64,000 bases of DNA from Flavobacterium aeripolare (GCF_013294025.1 NZ_JABSNL010000005.1:1-64000), one strand, 5' to 3'; shown: positions 36,626-46,529, counted from the first letter of the stretch. The notes: generated by a model from the sequence alone, not told the origin. Made by a program: numbers and translations.

Positions 36626-37057
36626 TTATCTCGTGGGAACGTAACCAAATAGTTTTTGTTTGTAGGTATTTTGAAAATAGATAAAATAATTATAAATCAG
36701 ATAATTTACTTCATATCCATAATCAGTAATGTGGTCGTAGCTTATGGTCATTTCATACAAGTTTGGGTTATAGCGATAGGGTTGTAATACTCTGCGATTC
36801 CATTCGTCTACCCATAGTCGGTTTTTATTCTCTAAAAAAGATTGGGAGTGATAATTTCTAGGAAAAGCTCTCGAAGCTAACCAGGTACTATAACCGGGAT
36901 CAATAATAATTACCTCATATTCTAGTTCGTCGTTTGCAATTCTAGTAGTATCACTTACGCTTGAAGTAGTAATTTGTTGTTGCCGGGGAAGTTCTTTTGC
37001 GGCATTGCAACTACAAAAGATAACGGCAAGTAGTATTGTGGTTATAAATGTTTTCAT
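36626..37057 (-). CDS. DUF6146-like lipoprotein
   Basis: 143 aa. A lipoprotein signal has lipobox FCSC (cysteine at about residue 17). The mature region with IIDPGYSTWLASRAFPRNYHSQ and WNRRVLQPYRYNPNLYEM is characteristic of a flavobacterial family (DUF6146). It lies 33 bp upstream of the DUF6787-like gene in the same direction, and the two may be co-transcribed. Function unknown. Confidence 0.85.
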   Translation of the reverse strand: MKTFITTILLAVIFCSCNAAKELPRQQQITTSSVSDTTRIANDELEYEVIIIDPGYSTWLASRAFPRNYHSQSFLENKNRLWVDEWNRRVLQPYRYNPNLYEMTISYDHITDYGYEVNYLIYNYFIYFQNTYKQKLFGYVPTR

Positions 37058-37114
37058 AATTAGTGGTTTGTTCTTAAAATTACGAAATTTTGACTGCGGG
37101 GGTTTCTATTTTAA

Positions 37115-37147
37115 CAAAAAAAAGCACTTACGATTGTAAGTGCTTTG
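37115..37147 (-). terminator. Terminator of the DUF937 gene
   Basis: An 11-bp stem, AAAGCACTTAC (37121-37131) with GTAAGTGCTTT (37136-37146) and loop GATT, is followed by a T-run on the minus strand. Confidence 0.85.
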
Positions 37148-37171
37148 AATATTTTTATGTGAATGAGAATC

Positions 37172-37720
37172 TTATTTTCCAAAAAGACCACCTAACATTC
37201 CGCCAATACCGCCTTTTTTAGTCACTGCATCCATTGCGTCACTCATGTCTACTTTTCCGTCACCATTTTGATCTAAACCAAATTGGCCACCATATTTAGA
37301 TATTGCATCCATGATACCTGCATTGTCACCTCCACCAGAGATAGCGCCAATAATATCTGAGATTTCAAAACTTGAGTCGTTAGGGTCTTTTGCTTTTCCT
37401 ACTAATGATCCTAAGATTTGTGGAATTAATTTAGAAGCCACTCCAGTAGCATCAGATGCGCTAAATCCAAATTTTTGACCTAGGTTACCAGTTAGCTCTT
37501 GTGTTAGCTTTTGCACTACCGGGTTGTTGCTATCAGCAGCATTGTTTCCTTGAAATAGTCCAGCTAATTGATCCATACCACCCTCTGAAACTAATTTTTG
37601 CAATCCGCTCATTACTGAGTTACTTGCTTCACCTATTACAGCTTCGTTTTTTTCGTTTGGTACAGCAGGATTATTAATTACAGAATCTACTCCAAATTGT
37701 TGTGCTAATTGTTCGAACAT
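37172..37720 (-). CDS. DUF937 family protein with EF-hand-like loop
   Basis: 182 aa, no signal peptide. An N-terminal DUF937-like helical region (MFEQLAQQFGVDSVI through GVASKLIPQILGSLV) is followed by a single EF-hand-type calcium loop, DQNGDGKVDMSDAM (about residues 150-163). The Gly-rich C-terminus ends GGLFGK. DUF937 proteins include E. coli YidB. The role is unknown; the EF-hand loop suggests calcium binding, which is inference. Confidence 0.88.
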   Translation of the reverse strand: MFEQLAQQFGVDSVINNPAVPNEKNEAVIGEASNSVMSGLQKLVSEGGMDQLAGLFQGNNAADSNNPVVQKLTQELTGNLGQKFGFSASDATGVASKLIPQILGSLVGKAKDPNDSSFEISDIIGAISGGGDNAGIMDAISKYGGQFGLDQNGDGKVDMSDAMDAVTKKGGIGGMLGGLFGK

Positions 37721-37760
37721 ATATTTTAAATTATTTTTGGTTTCAGGTACAATATACCAA

Positions 37761-37800
37761 AAAAATAGCGATTATCCAAATAAATTGAATAATCGCTATT
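37761..37800 (-). terminator. Terminator of serA
   Basis: A 12-bp stem, AATAGCGATTAT (37764-37775) with ATAATCGCTATT (37789-37800), leads into a T-run on the minus strand, 26 bp past the serA stop. Confidence 0.85.
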
Positions 37801-37825
37801 GTAACTATCTGTTAGTCAGGATTGT

Positions 37826-38776
37826 TTATCCAATTAAACTAATGATTTGAGACGCTAATTCAGTTCCTATTCTATCTTGTGCTTCTCCAGTTGCAGCTCC
37901 AATATGCGGAGTTAGAGAGATTTTTGAATTCATTAGAATAGTCATTTCAGGAGTTGGTTCGTTTTCAAAAACATCTAATCCAGCAAATAAAACTTTTCCG
38001 CTGTCTAATGCTTTAACTAGAGCAACTTCGTCAATGACACCACCACGAGCACAATTTACAATTCCTACACCGTCTTTCATTGTAGCGATTTCTTTTTCCC
38101 CAATGATATACCCCTTTTGTGCAGGTACATGTAGAGTGATAAAGTCAGCTTCTTTAAAAACAGATTCTAGCGATTGTGATGTAATTGTTGTTGTGATTGA
38201 TTGACCGTCAAAGAACGATACTTTTATATCTACTGTTGGTATAAAGCTATCAGCAGCGATAACTTTCATTCCAAGTCCCAATGCCATTTTTGCAGTAGCT
38301 TGACCTATACGGCCAATACCTACAATACCTAAAGTTTTACCTCTTAATTCAACACCATTTGCATACGCTTTTTTCAAACCGTCAAAATTACTGTCTCCTT
38401 CAAGTGGCATGTTTCTGTTTGCATCATGCAAGAAACGTACTCCAGAGAAAAGGTGAGCAAAAACTAGTTCAGCCACAGATTCTGATGAAGAAGCAGGAGT
38501 ATTAATTACATGAATTCCTTTGCTCTTAGCATAATCAACATCAATGTTGTCCATACCTACACCACCACGACCAATGATTTTTAATCCGGGGCAAGCATCA
38601 ATAATATCTTTACGAACTTTTGTTGCACTACGCACAAGAACAACGCTTACGTTATTTTCATTTACATAATTTGCAATTTGTTCTTGAGCTACTTTTGTAG
38701 TTATTACTTCAAATCCACCTTTTTCTAAAGCTTCAATACCGCTTTTAGAAATTCCGTCATTCGCTAATACTTTCAT
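37826..38776 (-). CDS. serA: D-3-phosphoglycerate dehydrogenase
   Basis: 316 aa from ATG 38776 (MKVLANDGIS). The first step of serine synthesis oxidises 3-phosphoglycerate with NAD+. It shows the dinucleotide-binding GKTLGIVGIGRIGQATAKMA, the catalytic Arg in NCARGGVIDE, the Glu in FENEP and the His in LTPHIGAATGEAQ. It lacks the C-terminal ACT domain, so serine feedback through that domain is not expected; short forms are common. serC lies directly upstream, forming a serCA unit. Confidence 0.95.
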   Translation of the reverse strand: MKVLANDGISKSGIEALEKGGFEVITTKVAQEQIANYVNENNVSVVLVRSATKVRKDIIDACPGLKIIGRGGVGMDNIDVDYAKSKGIHVINTPASSSESVAELVFAHLFSGVRFLHDANRNMPLEGDSNFDGLKKAYANGVELRGKTLGIVGIGRIGQATAKMALGLGMKVIAADSFIPTVDIKVSFFDGQSITTTITSQSLESVFKEADFITLHVPAQKGYIIGEKEIATMKDGVGIVNCARGGVIDEVALVKALDSGKVLFAGLDVFENEPTPEMTILMNSKISLTPHIGAATGEAQDRIGTELASQIISLIG

Positions 38777-38849
38777 TATATTTTTTTGTTTAATTTGTTT
38801 AATGTTCATTCTGTTTAACGTTGTTTAATTAACTTTAAACTTTTAAACT

Positions 38850-39920
38850 TTAAACTTTGTTTTCTAAAGCTTTCATAACATCTACTAAAACTTGTACGCT
38901 TTCAATGGGCATTGCATTGTACATAGACGCTCTGTAACCTCCTACTGAACGGTGTCCAGGAATTCCTGAAATTCCAGCTGCTTTCCACATCGTGTCAAAA
39001 GTGTCTGTATGTGCAGCATCGTTCAATAAAAAAGTGGCATTCATATTAGAACGGTCTTCAATTGCAGCAGCTCCTTTAAATAAAGGATTTCTATCGATTT
39101 CTGCGTACAATAAAGCGGCTTTAGCATTATTTAATTTTTCAACCGCTGCAACACCACCTAGTTTTTTCAACCATTGTAATGTTAACAATGAAGCATACAC
39201 AGGGAAAACAGGAGGAGTGTTGTACATACTCTCTGCTTTAATATGTTTTTCATAATCTAAAATACTTGGAATCGTTCTGCCTGATTTACCAAGAATTTCT
39301 TCTTTTACAATTACTAAAGTAGTTCCAGCAGGTCCCATATTTTTTTGTGCTCCAGCATAGATAATATCAAATTTAGTAAAATCTAAAACTCTTGAAAAAA
39401 TATCTGAACTCATGTCGCATACCACTGGCATATCAACAGATGGAAAGTCTTTCATTTGTGTCCCGAAGATGGTGTTGTTACTCGTGCAGTGAAAATAATC
39501 TGCATCTGCAGGAACAGTATATCCTTTAGGAATGTTATTATAATTTTGATCTTTTGAAGATGCTACAGTAACTGTTTCTCCAAAGAATTTTGCTTCTTTA
39601 ATTGCTCCGCTTGCCCATGTTCCTGTGTCTAAATAAGCAGCTTTTCCGCCTTCTTTCATTAAATTGTAAGGAACCATCAAAAATTCTAAACTAGCACCGC
39701 CAGCAAGAAATAATGCTTGATATCCTTTTCCTTCTAAACCTAATAATTCTAAAGCTAGTGATCTAGCCTCATCCATGATGGATACAAAATCTTTACTTCG
39801 GTGTGAAATCTCTAAAATAGAAAGCCCTGATTCGTTAAAATTTAAAATAGCTTGAGCTGATTTGTCAAAGACCTCTTGTGGTAAAATGCAAGGTCCGGCG
39901 CTGTAGTTGTGTTTTTTCAT
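38850..39920 (-). CDS. serC: Phosphoserine aminotransferase
   Basis: 356 aa from ATG 39920 (MKKHNYSAGPCILP). This PLP enzyme converts 3-phosphohydroxypyruvate and glutamate to phosphoserine. The PLP lysine is in YAGAQKNMGPAG, the phosphate-binding loops are FLAGGASLEF and SVGGYRASMYNAM, and the substrate-binding HRS lies in GIPGHRSVGG. It is followed by serA 73 bp downstream, an arrangement usual in Bacteroidota. An acyl-CoA reductase gene lies upstream in the same direction. Confidence 0.96.
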   Translation of the reverse strand: MKKHNYSAGPCILPQEVFDKSAQAILNFNESGLSILEISHRSKDFVSIMDEARSLALELLGLEGKGYQALFLAGGASLEFLMVPYNLMKEGGKAAYLDTGTWASGAIKEAKFFGETVTVASSKDQNYNNIPKGYTVPADADYFHCTSNNTIFGTQMKDFPSVDMPVVCDMSSDIFSRVLDFTKFDIIYAGAQKNMGPAGTTLVIVKEEILGKSGRTIPSILDYEKHIKAESMYNTPPVFPVYASLLTLQWLKKLGGVAAVEKLNNAKAALLYAEIDRNPLFKGAAAIEDRSNMNATFLLNDAAHTDTFDTMWKAAGISGIPGHRSVGGYRASMYNAMPIESVQVLVDVMKALENKV

Positions 39921-40013
39921 GGTGTAGTTTATGTCCGAAAATTTAAGAAGCAAATTTCGGCAATACAACTTGAATATCTGTTAAATTATTCGCAATAATT
40001 AACCAATTTTAGA

Positions 40014-41072
40014 TTATGTTATTAACAAAAACGATATAGTATCAATATTATCTGCATAATCCCATAAATGCGGTTTTTGAGTCTCTCCAAATGAAATACT
40101 ACCTTCGATCAAATCATTGCTAACGATACACTGAATTTGGTCTTTTTCGTCATGTAATCGCTGTTGCAAAAGTTCCAAGTTTTCATAACGTTCATAGAAA
40201 ACGCTGGAAATAGGCGAGGCATGGCTTACGTCTTCTTTTAATGTCAAAAATCCATTATCTAGCAGTTTAAAATTACTCATTAAAAATACAGCCTTATTAT
40301 AATCGTAATTATTAGCATATTTTTCATAATGAATCACATCTTGATATTCGAAAATAGCTTCAAAAAAAGCGTCAAAAGAGTAGTCTTTAGGTACAAATAA
40401 CTTAGAAACATTGCGACAACCTAAACCAAAATATCTAAAAATATCTTCACCTAGTGCAATTAATTGTTCCTTAGATTCTGTCCCATTAATAACGGCAACC
40501 GAATTTCTGTTTTTTCTAATAATCGAAGGCTTGTCTTTAAAATAATATTCAAAATAGCGTGCTGTGTTGTTGCTTCCTGTTGCGATAACAGCATCAAAGT
40601 TTTCTAATTTTCCTTCGACAAAAGTAATTTTGTTAGCAAATTGCGGTTCTAATGCAATGATGTATTTAGCAAGAAAAGGCAATAAATGTTGGTCGTTTGA
40701 TGAGGTTTTTACAAGTACGCTATGACCTGTAATCAACACTGAAAGAAAATCATGGAAACCAACTAATGGAATATTTCCAGCTAGAATTAATGCAACATTT
40801 TTAGGGGTTACAGTATCAAAATCATAATTTGAAACCCATTGCTCTAGGCTTTCCTTTGATAACGCTTCTGCCCATGATTGTATAGCAAAGTAGACTTGCT
40901 CTGGGGTATACCAGCCGTTATGAGATTGCGATAATTCTATTAATTTGTTAAATTCATTAAAAAACAAATCATTTTTAAGGACATTTTCGTTCTTAACGGT
41001 TTCATTATTATTGAATTGCTTTAAAAAGTGACCTAATTCAATGAAAATGTTTTTTTTAACTTCTAATGTCAT
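40014..41072 (-). CDS. Acyl-CoA reductase (LuxC-type)
   Basis: 352 aa. An aldehyde-dehydrogenase-like fold of the LuxC/acyl-CoA reductase family is suggested by LILAGNIPLVGFHDFLSVLITGHSVLVKTSS (about residues 95-125), IATGSNNTARYFEYYF, IIRKNRNSVAVI and the putative catalytic cysteine in FGLGCRNVSKLFVP. It would reduce an acyl-CoA or acyl-protein thioester to the aldehyde. In flavobacteria this gene commonly neighbours serC/serA and a ferredoxin gene, as here, but the true substrate is unknown. Confidence 0.88.
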   Translation of the reverse strand: MTLEVKKNIFIELGHFLKQFNNNETVKNENVLKNDLFFNEFNKLIELSQSHNGWYTPEQVYFAIQSWAEALSKESLEQWVSNYDFDTVTPKNVALILAGNIPLVGFHDFLSVLITGHSVLVKTSSNDQHLLPFLAKYIIALEPQFANKITFVEGKLENFDAVIATGSNNTARYFEYYFKDKPSIIRKNRNSVAVINGTESKEQLIALGEDIFRYFGLGCRNVSKLFVPKDYSFDAFFEAIFEYQDVIHYEKYANNYDYNKAVFLMSNFKLLDNGFLTLKEDVSHASPISSVFYERYENLELLQQRLHDEKDQIQCIVSNDLIEGSISFGETQKPHLWDYADNIDTISFLLIT

Positions 41073-41223
41073 AATGTTTGTTTATGAATTGTTTTGATTG
41101 TAATTTTGCACAAAAATAAGCATAATTAAACCGAAAGTCAAAAAGCAATATCTTAAAACAATATTTACTTTATAGAAACGGATTGCTTAAAGATGGTATA
41201 ACGATCAATTTAAGACTAGAATC

Positions 41224-41574
41224 ATGGCGATAATAATAACTGACGAATGCATTAACTGTGGTGCATGTGAACCAGAATGTCCAAACACTGCAATTTATGA
41301 AGGTGCTGACGACTGGAGATATAAAGACGGAACTAAATTAACAGGGAAAGTAATTCTTCCTGATGGAACAGAGGTAGATTCTGATGATGCGCAAACGCCT
41401 ATATCTGACGAAGTTTACTACATTGTTCCAGGAAAATGTACAGAGTGTAAAGGTTTTCATGATGAGCCACAATGTGCTGCCGTTTGTCCTGTTGACTGTT
41501 GTATTCCTGATGATAATCACGTAGAATCTGAAGAAACTTTGTTGAATAGACAAGCTTTTTTACACAACGAATAA
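41224..41574 (+). CDS. 2[4Fe-4S] ferredoxin
   Basis: 116 aa. Two cluster motifs are present: [12 protein letters not shown] (C-x2-C-x2-C-x3-CP) and [18 protein letters not shown] (C-x2-C-x8-C-x3-CP). The extended spacing in the second and a 45-residue insert between them match the larger bacterial ferredoxins. It is an acidic cytoplasmic electron carrier. It is divergent from the acyl-CoA reductase gene, which could use a low-potential donor, though that link is inference. Confidence 0.95.
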   Translation: MAIIITDECINCGACEPECPNTAIYEGADDWRYKDGTKLTGKVILPDGTEVDSDDAQTPISDEVYYIVPGKCTECKGFHDEPQCAAVCPVDCCIPDDNHVESEETLLNRQAFLHNE

Positions 41575-41596
41575 ATTCACTTCAAGTGAAGTAATA

Positions 41597-41631
41597 AATA
41601 AAACCTGAGTACATTGTATTCAGGTTTTTTT
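41597..41631 (+). terminator. Terminator of the ferredoxin gene
   Basis: The stem AAACCTGA (41601-41608) with TCAGGTTT (41620-41627) is followed by a T-run. Confidence 0.8.
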
Positions 41632-41692
41632 ATGCTTAAAATAAATGCTTTCATAAATTCTTGAGATGCCGAAGAATTTTGAATTATAGCTT

Positions 41693-41736
41693 AAAAAAGT
41701 CCTAAACAATTTGTTTGCTTAGGACTTGAGAATTTT
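41693..41736 (-). terminator. Terminator of the small secreted protein gene
   Basis: The stem AAGTCCTAA (41697-41705) with TTAGGACTT (41719-41727) is followed on the minus strand by a T-run. Confidence 0.8.
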
Positions 41737-41753
41737 TATTATCTGGAAATAGA

Positions 41754-42287
41754 TTATTTATCTACAGTAAAAGTAGTTACTATTACACTATCGCTAGCTG
41801 CATCATAATTCTCTAAAATTAGATTTCCACTTTTATCAAAGTAACCGTATGATGTTTTGTCATTTGTTTTATAAATGTAGTTGTTGTTAGATGTTTTTCT
41901 TAACACGCCGCTATTTTGTCCATCAGGGAATGTTACTTTATAGCCTACATTATCTGTGCTAATTTTATATTTTTTTCCATCTAGGTCGTAGTAAGCAGAT
42001 CGATCAACGTCTATCATTCTCGTTACACCATTAGCGGTGATTTTAGTAGTAGATGTTACGTCTACTGGAGAAACAATTGCGTCCTTATTTAATGAATTCG
42101 AATCGGCGTCTTTTAACTCGATTGCTTGCGTTTCATTAGTCTCTCTAGATTTTACCATTTGCTTCTCTCCATCAGAATCTTTAATGGTTGTAACTCGTGT
42201 AGTAATTTCAGATTTTACATTTTTAATTTGTGCCTGCATTGAAAGAGAGCATACAACTGCTGCCATTCCTATAAGTATCTTTTTCAT
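41754..42287 (-). CDS. Small secreted protein, unknown function
   Basis: 177 aa with a signal peptide (1-19, ending SMQAQ). The mature protein is rich in Thr, Ser, Asp and Lys, with short beta-type segments (TTKITANGVTRMIDVDRSAY, YKISTDNVGYKVTFPDG, YGYFDKSGNLILENYD) and no cysteines. I recognise no domain. It has its own terminator and a -7 promoter element, so it is a monocistronic unit exported to the periplasm or outside. Confidence 0.8.
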   Translation of the reverse strand: MKKILIGMAAVVCSLSMQAQIKNVKSEITTRVTTIKDSDGEKQMVKSRETNETQAIELKDADSNSLNKDAIVSPVDVTSTTKITANGVTRMIDVDRSAYYDLDGKKYKISTDNVGYKVTFPDGQNSGVLRKTSNNNYIYKTNDKTSYGYFDKSGNLILENYDAASDSVIVTTFTVDK

Positions 42288-42313
42288 AATAGTTTGTTTA
42301 AATATTTATAAAG

Positions 42314-42321
42314 CAAATTTA
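42314..42321 (-). promoter_or_regulatory. -7 promoter element of the small secreted protein gene
   Basis: TAAATTTG on the minus strand, 27 bp before the ATG at 42287, matches TAnnTTTG. Confidence 0.4.
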
Positions 42322-42415
42322 CAGTATAATACGCGCTAGGTTGTTATAGTGTGATCTTTAAAGATTATAGAATTATTCACTTCGACGACAAGATGGTTAC
42401 TCAAAAACTGTTCAT

Positions 42416-42447
42416 AAAAAAAGGAGCGCCAATAGACGCTCCTCTTT
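42416..42447 (-). terminator. Terminator of the TonB-dependent receptor gene
   Basis: The stem GGAGCG (42423-42428) with CGCTCC (42437-42442) is followed by a T-run on the minus strand, 20 bp past the stop. Confidence 0.75.
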
Positions 42448-42466
42448 CAAACAAAAATAAACTCAA

Positions 42467-45127
42467 TTAAAATCTGTAGTTCATTGATAAATTCAACATA
42501 GTACCTAGTTGGCTAAATTGTGAACCATCATAGGTAGTAATATCATATCTACCATTGAACGTTATAAGATTGTACTGGTTTTTAACTGCTGCAGCATCGC
42601 TTAAAAGAGCTGTTCCAGCAGCATTCTCAGCTTTAAATTGCCATTCTGGAAGAATGTTTAAAATATTGTTTGCATTGAATGAAAACGTTAACTTTTCTGT
42701 TGCAGAAAATGTAATTCCAAGATCAGTGATAATTTTAGGAATAAACTCTGTTCTTAAATCATCGCTAAGACCAGCTTGTTTAAATGTAGTTGTTCCAAAG
42801 TAAGTGTTGTTTAAAGAGAAATTAAACTTACCTAGGTCGTAGTTAGCGCCTAAAATCCATTTTGTCTCCGGTCTTGAAGTGAACATCAAAGCGTCTAAAG
42901 TAGGGCTGAAGTTATCGTTTTTAAGTGGCGATATTCTCTTATTTTCAAAAGTTATATTTCCAGATAAGTTAAAACCAAGTTTCCCTGCTCCTAATTCGAT
43001 ATTACTGTAATTTGCAACTACATCTAATCCTGATGTTCTAGAGTCAAATGAGTTCTCAAACCAAGCTACATCACCAAATTGTGTTGCTACTCTATCTCCT
43101 AATATGATTCTATCTTTTACTTTAATATTGTAGTAATCAGCAGTAAAATTAAAGTTTCTTGAAGGCTTTAGTCCAACACCAACAGTGATATTAGTAGATT
43201 TTTCTGCATCCAATGGGTCAATGTTTAATAGTCGCGCTTGTGGCGAAACATTATTTATAATACCACTTATTTGAATTCCTTCTCCTGGTGTAAATGAATA
43301 TTGTGATTTTTGAGTATATATTTGGTGTAATGTTGGTGCTCTGAATCCTGTAGATACAGATCCACGTAGTGTCACTTTATCTTCAGCAAATTTGTATCTA
43401 GAGCTTACTTTCCAAACTGTAGCACCACCAAAATCACTATAATCTTCGTAACGAACAGTACCGTTAATTAAGAAATCTTCTGTAACATCAAAGGCAACAT
43501 CAAAATAACCACCTAAATTGTAACGATTGTATTTTCCTGAATTCTCAGGTAAGTTTCCAGCAAATGAATCTGAACCTGAACCATCCCAAGAAGCTTGTTC
43601 ACCTGCGATTACTTCAAAAGTTTCTGTTCTCATCTCAGTACCAAAACCGATACTGATTTTATCTGATAAAACTTTTGAAATGTCTAAATTCCCAACAATG
43701 TGATTGAAAGATGTTCCTCCTGGTCTAAATGAAATAGGGCTATTTTCTCTGTAAATATTTTCTCCATTTGCATCCTTAATATCTGATGGATTTTGAGAGT
43801 TATTAACAGCATATGTTTGTGAATTTCCACCCACAGTAATACTTGCGTCTGTATTCCAGTCATTTACGGTTGATTTGTATCCTAAAGTACCGTTGTAATC
43901 GTTAAGCTCTCCTTCAAATGTAGGAACATATCCTTCATAAGAAGCGTCAGTACCATTACCAAAAAAGTCTTTCAAATATGGTAAATCTGATAATTGTTTC
44001 CAGTACGGTGTTCTATAGTTTGCAAATGAATTTACCTTCTTGTAAACGTAAGCAGCATTATAATAAAGTGAAGAAGTTTCGCTCATTTCTTTACCACCAT
44101 TTACTAAGAATTTAGCAGCAGCAGTCTCTGGGGATCCGTTTATATTACGTGCATCTGAATATTTAGATAGAAATGAATTCACTGTAGCAACATCGGCAGC
44201 AGAACCACTTAGGAAGTCATTAGCTTCTCCTTGAGCGTCTACTTTACCTGGACGATTAGCCTGATTCACTTTTGAGAAATCAACAGTATAATTAATATAC
44301 CCTTTATCACCAATTGTTGAGCCATTATTTAAACTTACTCCTATCATTTCTCCATCGCCTTCAGTAGTTATACCAGTACGCAATGTTGCTGAACCACCTT
44401 TTGTGCTTTTTTTCAAAATGATATTCATAACACCTGCAATAGCATCAGATCCGTACTGAGCAGAAGCTCCATCACGTAAAATCTCAACTCTTTCAATTGC
44501 ATCTGTAGGAATAGCAGAGATGTCAGCACCTGTCTCTCCACGTCCTGGCGAAGTTTGTACATAAAGTAACGAACTTAAATTTTTACGTTTTCCATTAATT
44601 AAGATTAACGTTCTAGATGGTCCCATATTTCTAATTTCGTATGGATCTAATAAAGACGTTGCATCATTTACAGGCGTTTGTACCGTATTAAAAGACGGAA
44701 TTTTGTACTGTAATGCTTTGTCAAATGTGGCTTGTCCGGTAGAAGCTAAATCTTTTGAAGAAATAACATCAATAGGTAGCGCAGTAGTAGTATTGCTTCG
44801 AGGAGCAGTACGTGTTCCTGTAACGACAATCTCGTCTAATGCTTGTCCTCCTTCTTCAGATAATATAACATTAATAGTGCTGCCTGTGGCTGCTTTCTCT
44901 ACTTTATTGAAACCTATATAAGTAAACACAAGGGTAGCTCCTTCTTTAACTTTTATTTTGTAAGCTCCATCTATATTAGTAGAGACTCCATTGTTTGTTC
45001 CTTTTTCTATAATATTTACTCCTGGAAGTCCGCCTCCAGTATTGTCTTTAACAACTCCAGTGACTTCCTTTTGGGCAAAAAGGAAACTGACGTTCAATAA
45101 CAAAAATAATAATGTGATTTTTTTCAT
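42467..45127 (-). CDS. TonB-dependent outer-membrane receptor
   Basis: 886 aa. A signal peptide (1-18) is followed by a carboxypeptidase-regulatory-like domain (about 22-95, EVTGVVKDNTGGGLPGVNI). Next come a plug domain (110-240, DEIVVTGTR as TonB-box-like start; RNMGPSRTLILINGKR; VEILRDGASAQYGSDAIAGVMNI) and a 22-stranded barrel ending in the terminal aromatic of NLSMNYRF. It takes up an unknown ligand using TonB energy. No SusD partner is next to it, so a SusC-type polysaccharide role is not supported. It is monocistronic with its own terminator. Confidence 0.95.
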   Translation of the reverse strand: MKKITLLFLLLNVSFLFAQKEVTGVVKDNTGGGLPGVNIIEKGTNNGVSTNIDGAYKIKVKEGATLVFTYIGFNKVEKAATGSTINVILSEEGGQALDEIVVTGTRTAPRSNTTTALPIDVISSKDLASTGQATFDKALQYKIPSFNTVQTPVNDATSLLDPYEIRNMGPSRTLILINGKRKNLSSLLYVQTSPGRGETGADISAIPTDAIERVEILRDGASAQYGSDAIAGVMNIILKKSTKGGSATLRTGITTEGDGEMIGVSLNNGSTIGDKGYINYTVDFSKVNQANRPGKVDAQGEANDFLSGSAADVATVNSFLSKYSDARNINGSPETAAAKFLVNGGKEMSETSSLYYNAAYVYKKVNSFANYRTPYWKQLSDLPYLKDFFGNGTDASYEGYVPTFEGELNDYNGTLGYKSTVNDWNTDASITVGGNSQTYAVNNSQNPSDIKDANGENIYRENSPISFRPGGTSFNHIVGNLDISKVLSDKISIGFGTEMRTETFEVIAGEQASWDGSGSDSFAGNLPENSGKYNRYNLGGYFDVAFDVTEDFLINGTVRYEDYSDFGGATVWKVSSRYKFAEDKVTLRGSVSTGFRAPTLHQIYTQKSQYSFTPGEGIQISGIINNVSPQARLLNIDPLDAEKSTNITVGVGLKPSRNFNFTADYYNIKVKDRIILGDRVATQFGDVAWFENSFDSRTSGLDVVANYSNIELGAGKLGFNLSGNITFENKRISPLKNDNFSPTLDALMFTSRPETKWILGANYDLGKFNFSLNNTYFGTTTFKQAGLSDDLRTEFIPKIITDLGITFSATEKLTFSFNANNILNILPEWQFKAENAAGTALLSDAAAVKNQYNLITFNGRYDITTYDGSQFSQLGTMLNLSMNYRF

Positions 45128-45434
45128 AATTTAATAGTTTTGGTTTTTTTTGGTTTTATTACTGTCGCAATATACTAATTTTTTAACAAAACTTTAATAC
45201 TTTAACGCTTTTGTGTGCTTAATTAATAATAAGTAGTTAAAGAGGTGTTAATTTATTTTGTTGCTATAAACAAGGCGTGTTATTGTTGATTCCTAAATTT
45301 TTACAACTCATAAATAGGTCAAAACTTTAATTAAACGATTTTAGTCACTTACATATATTAAATGGTATATTTGCAAATTTTAAAGTAATTACAGAAACGT
45401 GTAGCTGTCATCGCTATAAGTAAATATAAATATC
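45128..45434. other. Divergent promoter region, about 307 bp
   Basis: AT-rich spacer between the divergent TonB receptor and ychF genes. It holds a -7 element for ychF at 45366-45373 and presumably the receptor promoter next to 45127. I see no open frame, Fur-box-like palindrome or riboswitch that I could defend. Confidence 0.5.
45366..45373 (+). promoter_or_regulatory. -7 promoter element of ychF
   Basis: TATATTTG matches TAnnTTTG and lies 61 bp before the ychF ATG. A TTG -33 box at the ideal distance is absent. Confidence 0.4.
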
Positions 45435-46529
45435 ATGAAAGCAGGAATTGTAGGATTACCTAATGTTGGAAAATCAACTTTGTTTAATTGTTTGTCTAAC
45501 GCAAAAGCGCAAAGTGCAAACTTTCCTTTTTGTACCATAGAACCTAATATTGGAGTGGTAAACGTACCAGATCCTCGTATTAACAAACTAGAAGAGTTAG
45601 TTAAACCAGAGCGCGTACAGATGGCGACTGTTGATATCGTAGATATTGCTGGTTTAGTTAAGGGAGCTAGTAAAGGAGAAGGATTAGGGAACCAATTTCT
45701 TGGAAACATTAGAGAGTGTAATGCTATCATCCACGTTTTGCGTTGTTTTGATAACGATAATATCGTTCACGTAGATGGAAATGTAAACCCTATTCGTGAT
45801 AAAGAGACAATTGATATCGAGTTGCAATTAAAAGATCTTGATACTGTAGAGAAACGTTTAGAAAAAGTAAACCGTGCAGCAAAAACTGGGAATAAAGAAG
45901 CAATCACTGAGAAAGCGCTTTTAGATCGTATCAGAGAAAATCTTTTACAAGCAAAATCAGCGCGTACAATTACTTTAGAAAGTAATGACGAAGAAGTTTT
46001 AATGGAAGGTTTTCAATTAATTACTGCAAAACCAGTTTTATATGTATGTAATGTAGATGAAAACTCAGCAGTAAACGGAAATAAATATGTTGACCAAGTA
46101 AAAGAATTAGTAAAAGACGAAGATGCTGAGGTTATTATTCTTTCAGTAGGAGCAGAGGCTGATATTACTGAGCTAGAAAGTTTTGAAGAGCGTCAAGTTT
46201 TTCTTGAAGACATGGGATTAACTGAGCCAGGAGCATCAGTTTTAATTCGTGCCGCTTACAAATTATTAAAGCAACAAACCTACTTTACAGCAGGTGTAAA
46301 AGAAGTTCGTGCTTGGACAATCAACATCGGGTCAACTGCGCCACAAGCAGCAGGAGTAATCCATACTGATTTCGAAAAAGGATTCATCCGTGCTGAAGTT
46401 ATCGCCTATGAAGATTTCGTTCACTACGGTTCAGAAGCTAAATGTAAAGAAGCAGGTAAATTCAAAGTAGAAGGAAAAGAATACATTGTGAAAGATGGTG
46501 ATGTAATGCACTTCCGTTTTAACGTGTAA
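45435..46529 (+). CDS. ychF: Redox-regulated ATPase YchF (Obg-family)
   Basis: 364 aa, normal length. The G domain has G1 GLPNVGKST, switch FPFCTIEPNIG, G3 DIAGLVKGASKGEGLGNQFL and an altered G4 (NVDE) that makes YchF prefer ATP over GTP. A coiled-coil insertion (about 140-180) and a C-terminal TGS domain (LLKQQTYFTAGVKEVRAWTI through IVKDGDVMHFRFNV) complete it. It binds ribosomes and is linked to oxidative stress in E. coli. The assignment is secure. Confidence 0.97.
   Translation: MKAGIVGLPNVGKSTLFNCLSNAKAQSANFPFCTIEPNIGVVNVPDPRINKLEELVKPERVQMATVDIVDIAGLVKGASKGEGLGNQFLGNIRECNAIIHVLRCFDNDNIVHVDGNVNPIRDKETIDIELQLKDLDTVEKRLEKVNRAAKTGNKEAITEKALLDRIRENLLQAKSARTITLESNDEEVLMEGFQLITAKPVLYVCNVDENSAVNGNKYVDQVKELVKDEDAEVIILSVGAEADITELESFEERQVFLEDMGLTEPGASVLIRAAYKLLKQQTYFTAGVKEVRAWTINIGSTAPQAAGVIHTDFEKGFIRAEVIAYEDFVHYGSEAKCKEAGKFKVEGKEYIVKDGDVMHFRFNV

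Noticed and set aside
42467..45127. SusC/SusD polysaccharide utilisation locus
   Set aside because: No SusD-like gene or glycoside hydrolase is next to the receptor; only the receptor part is present.
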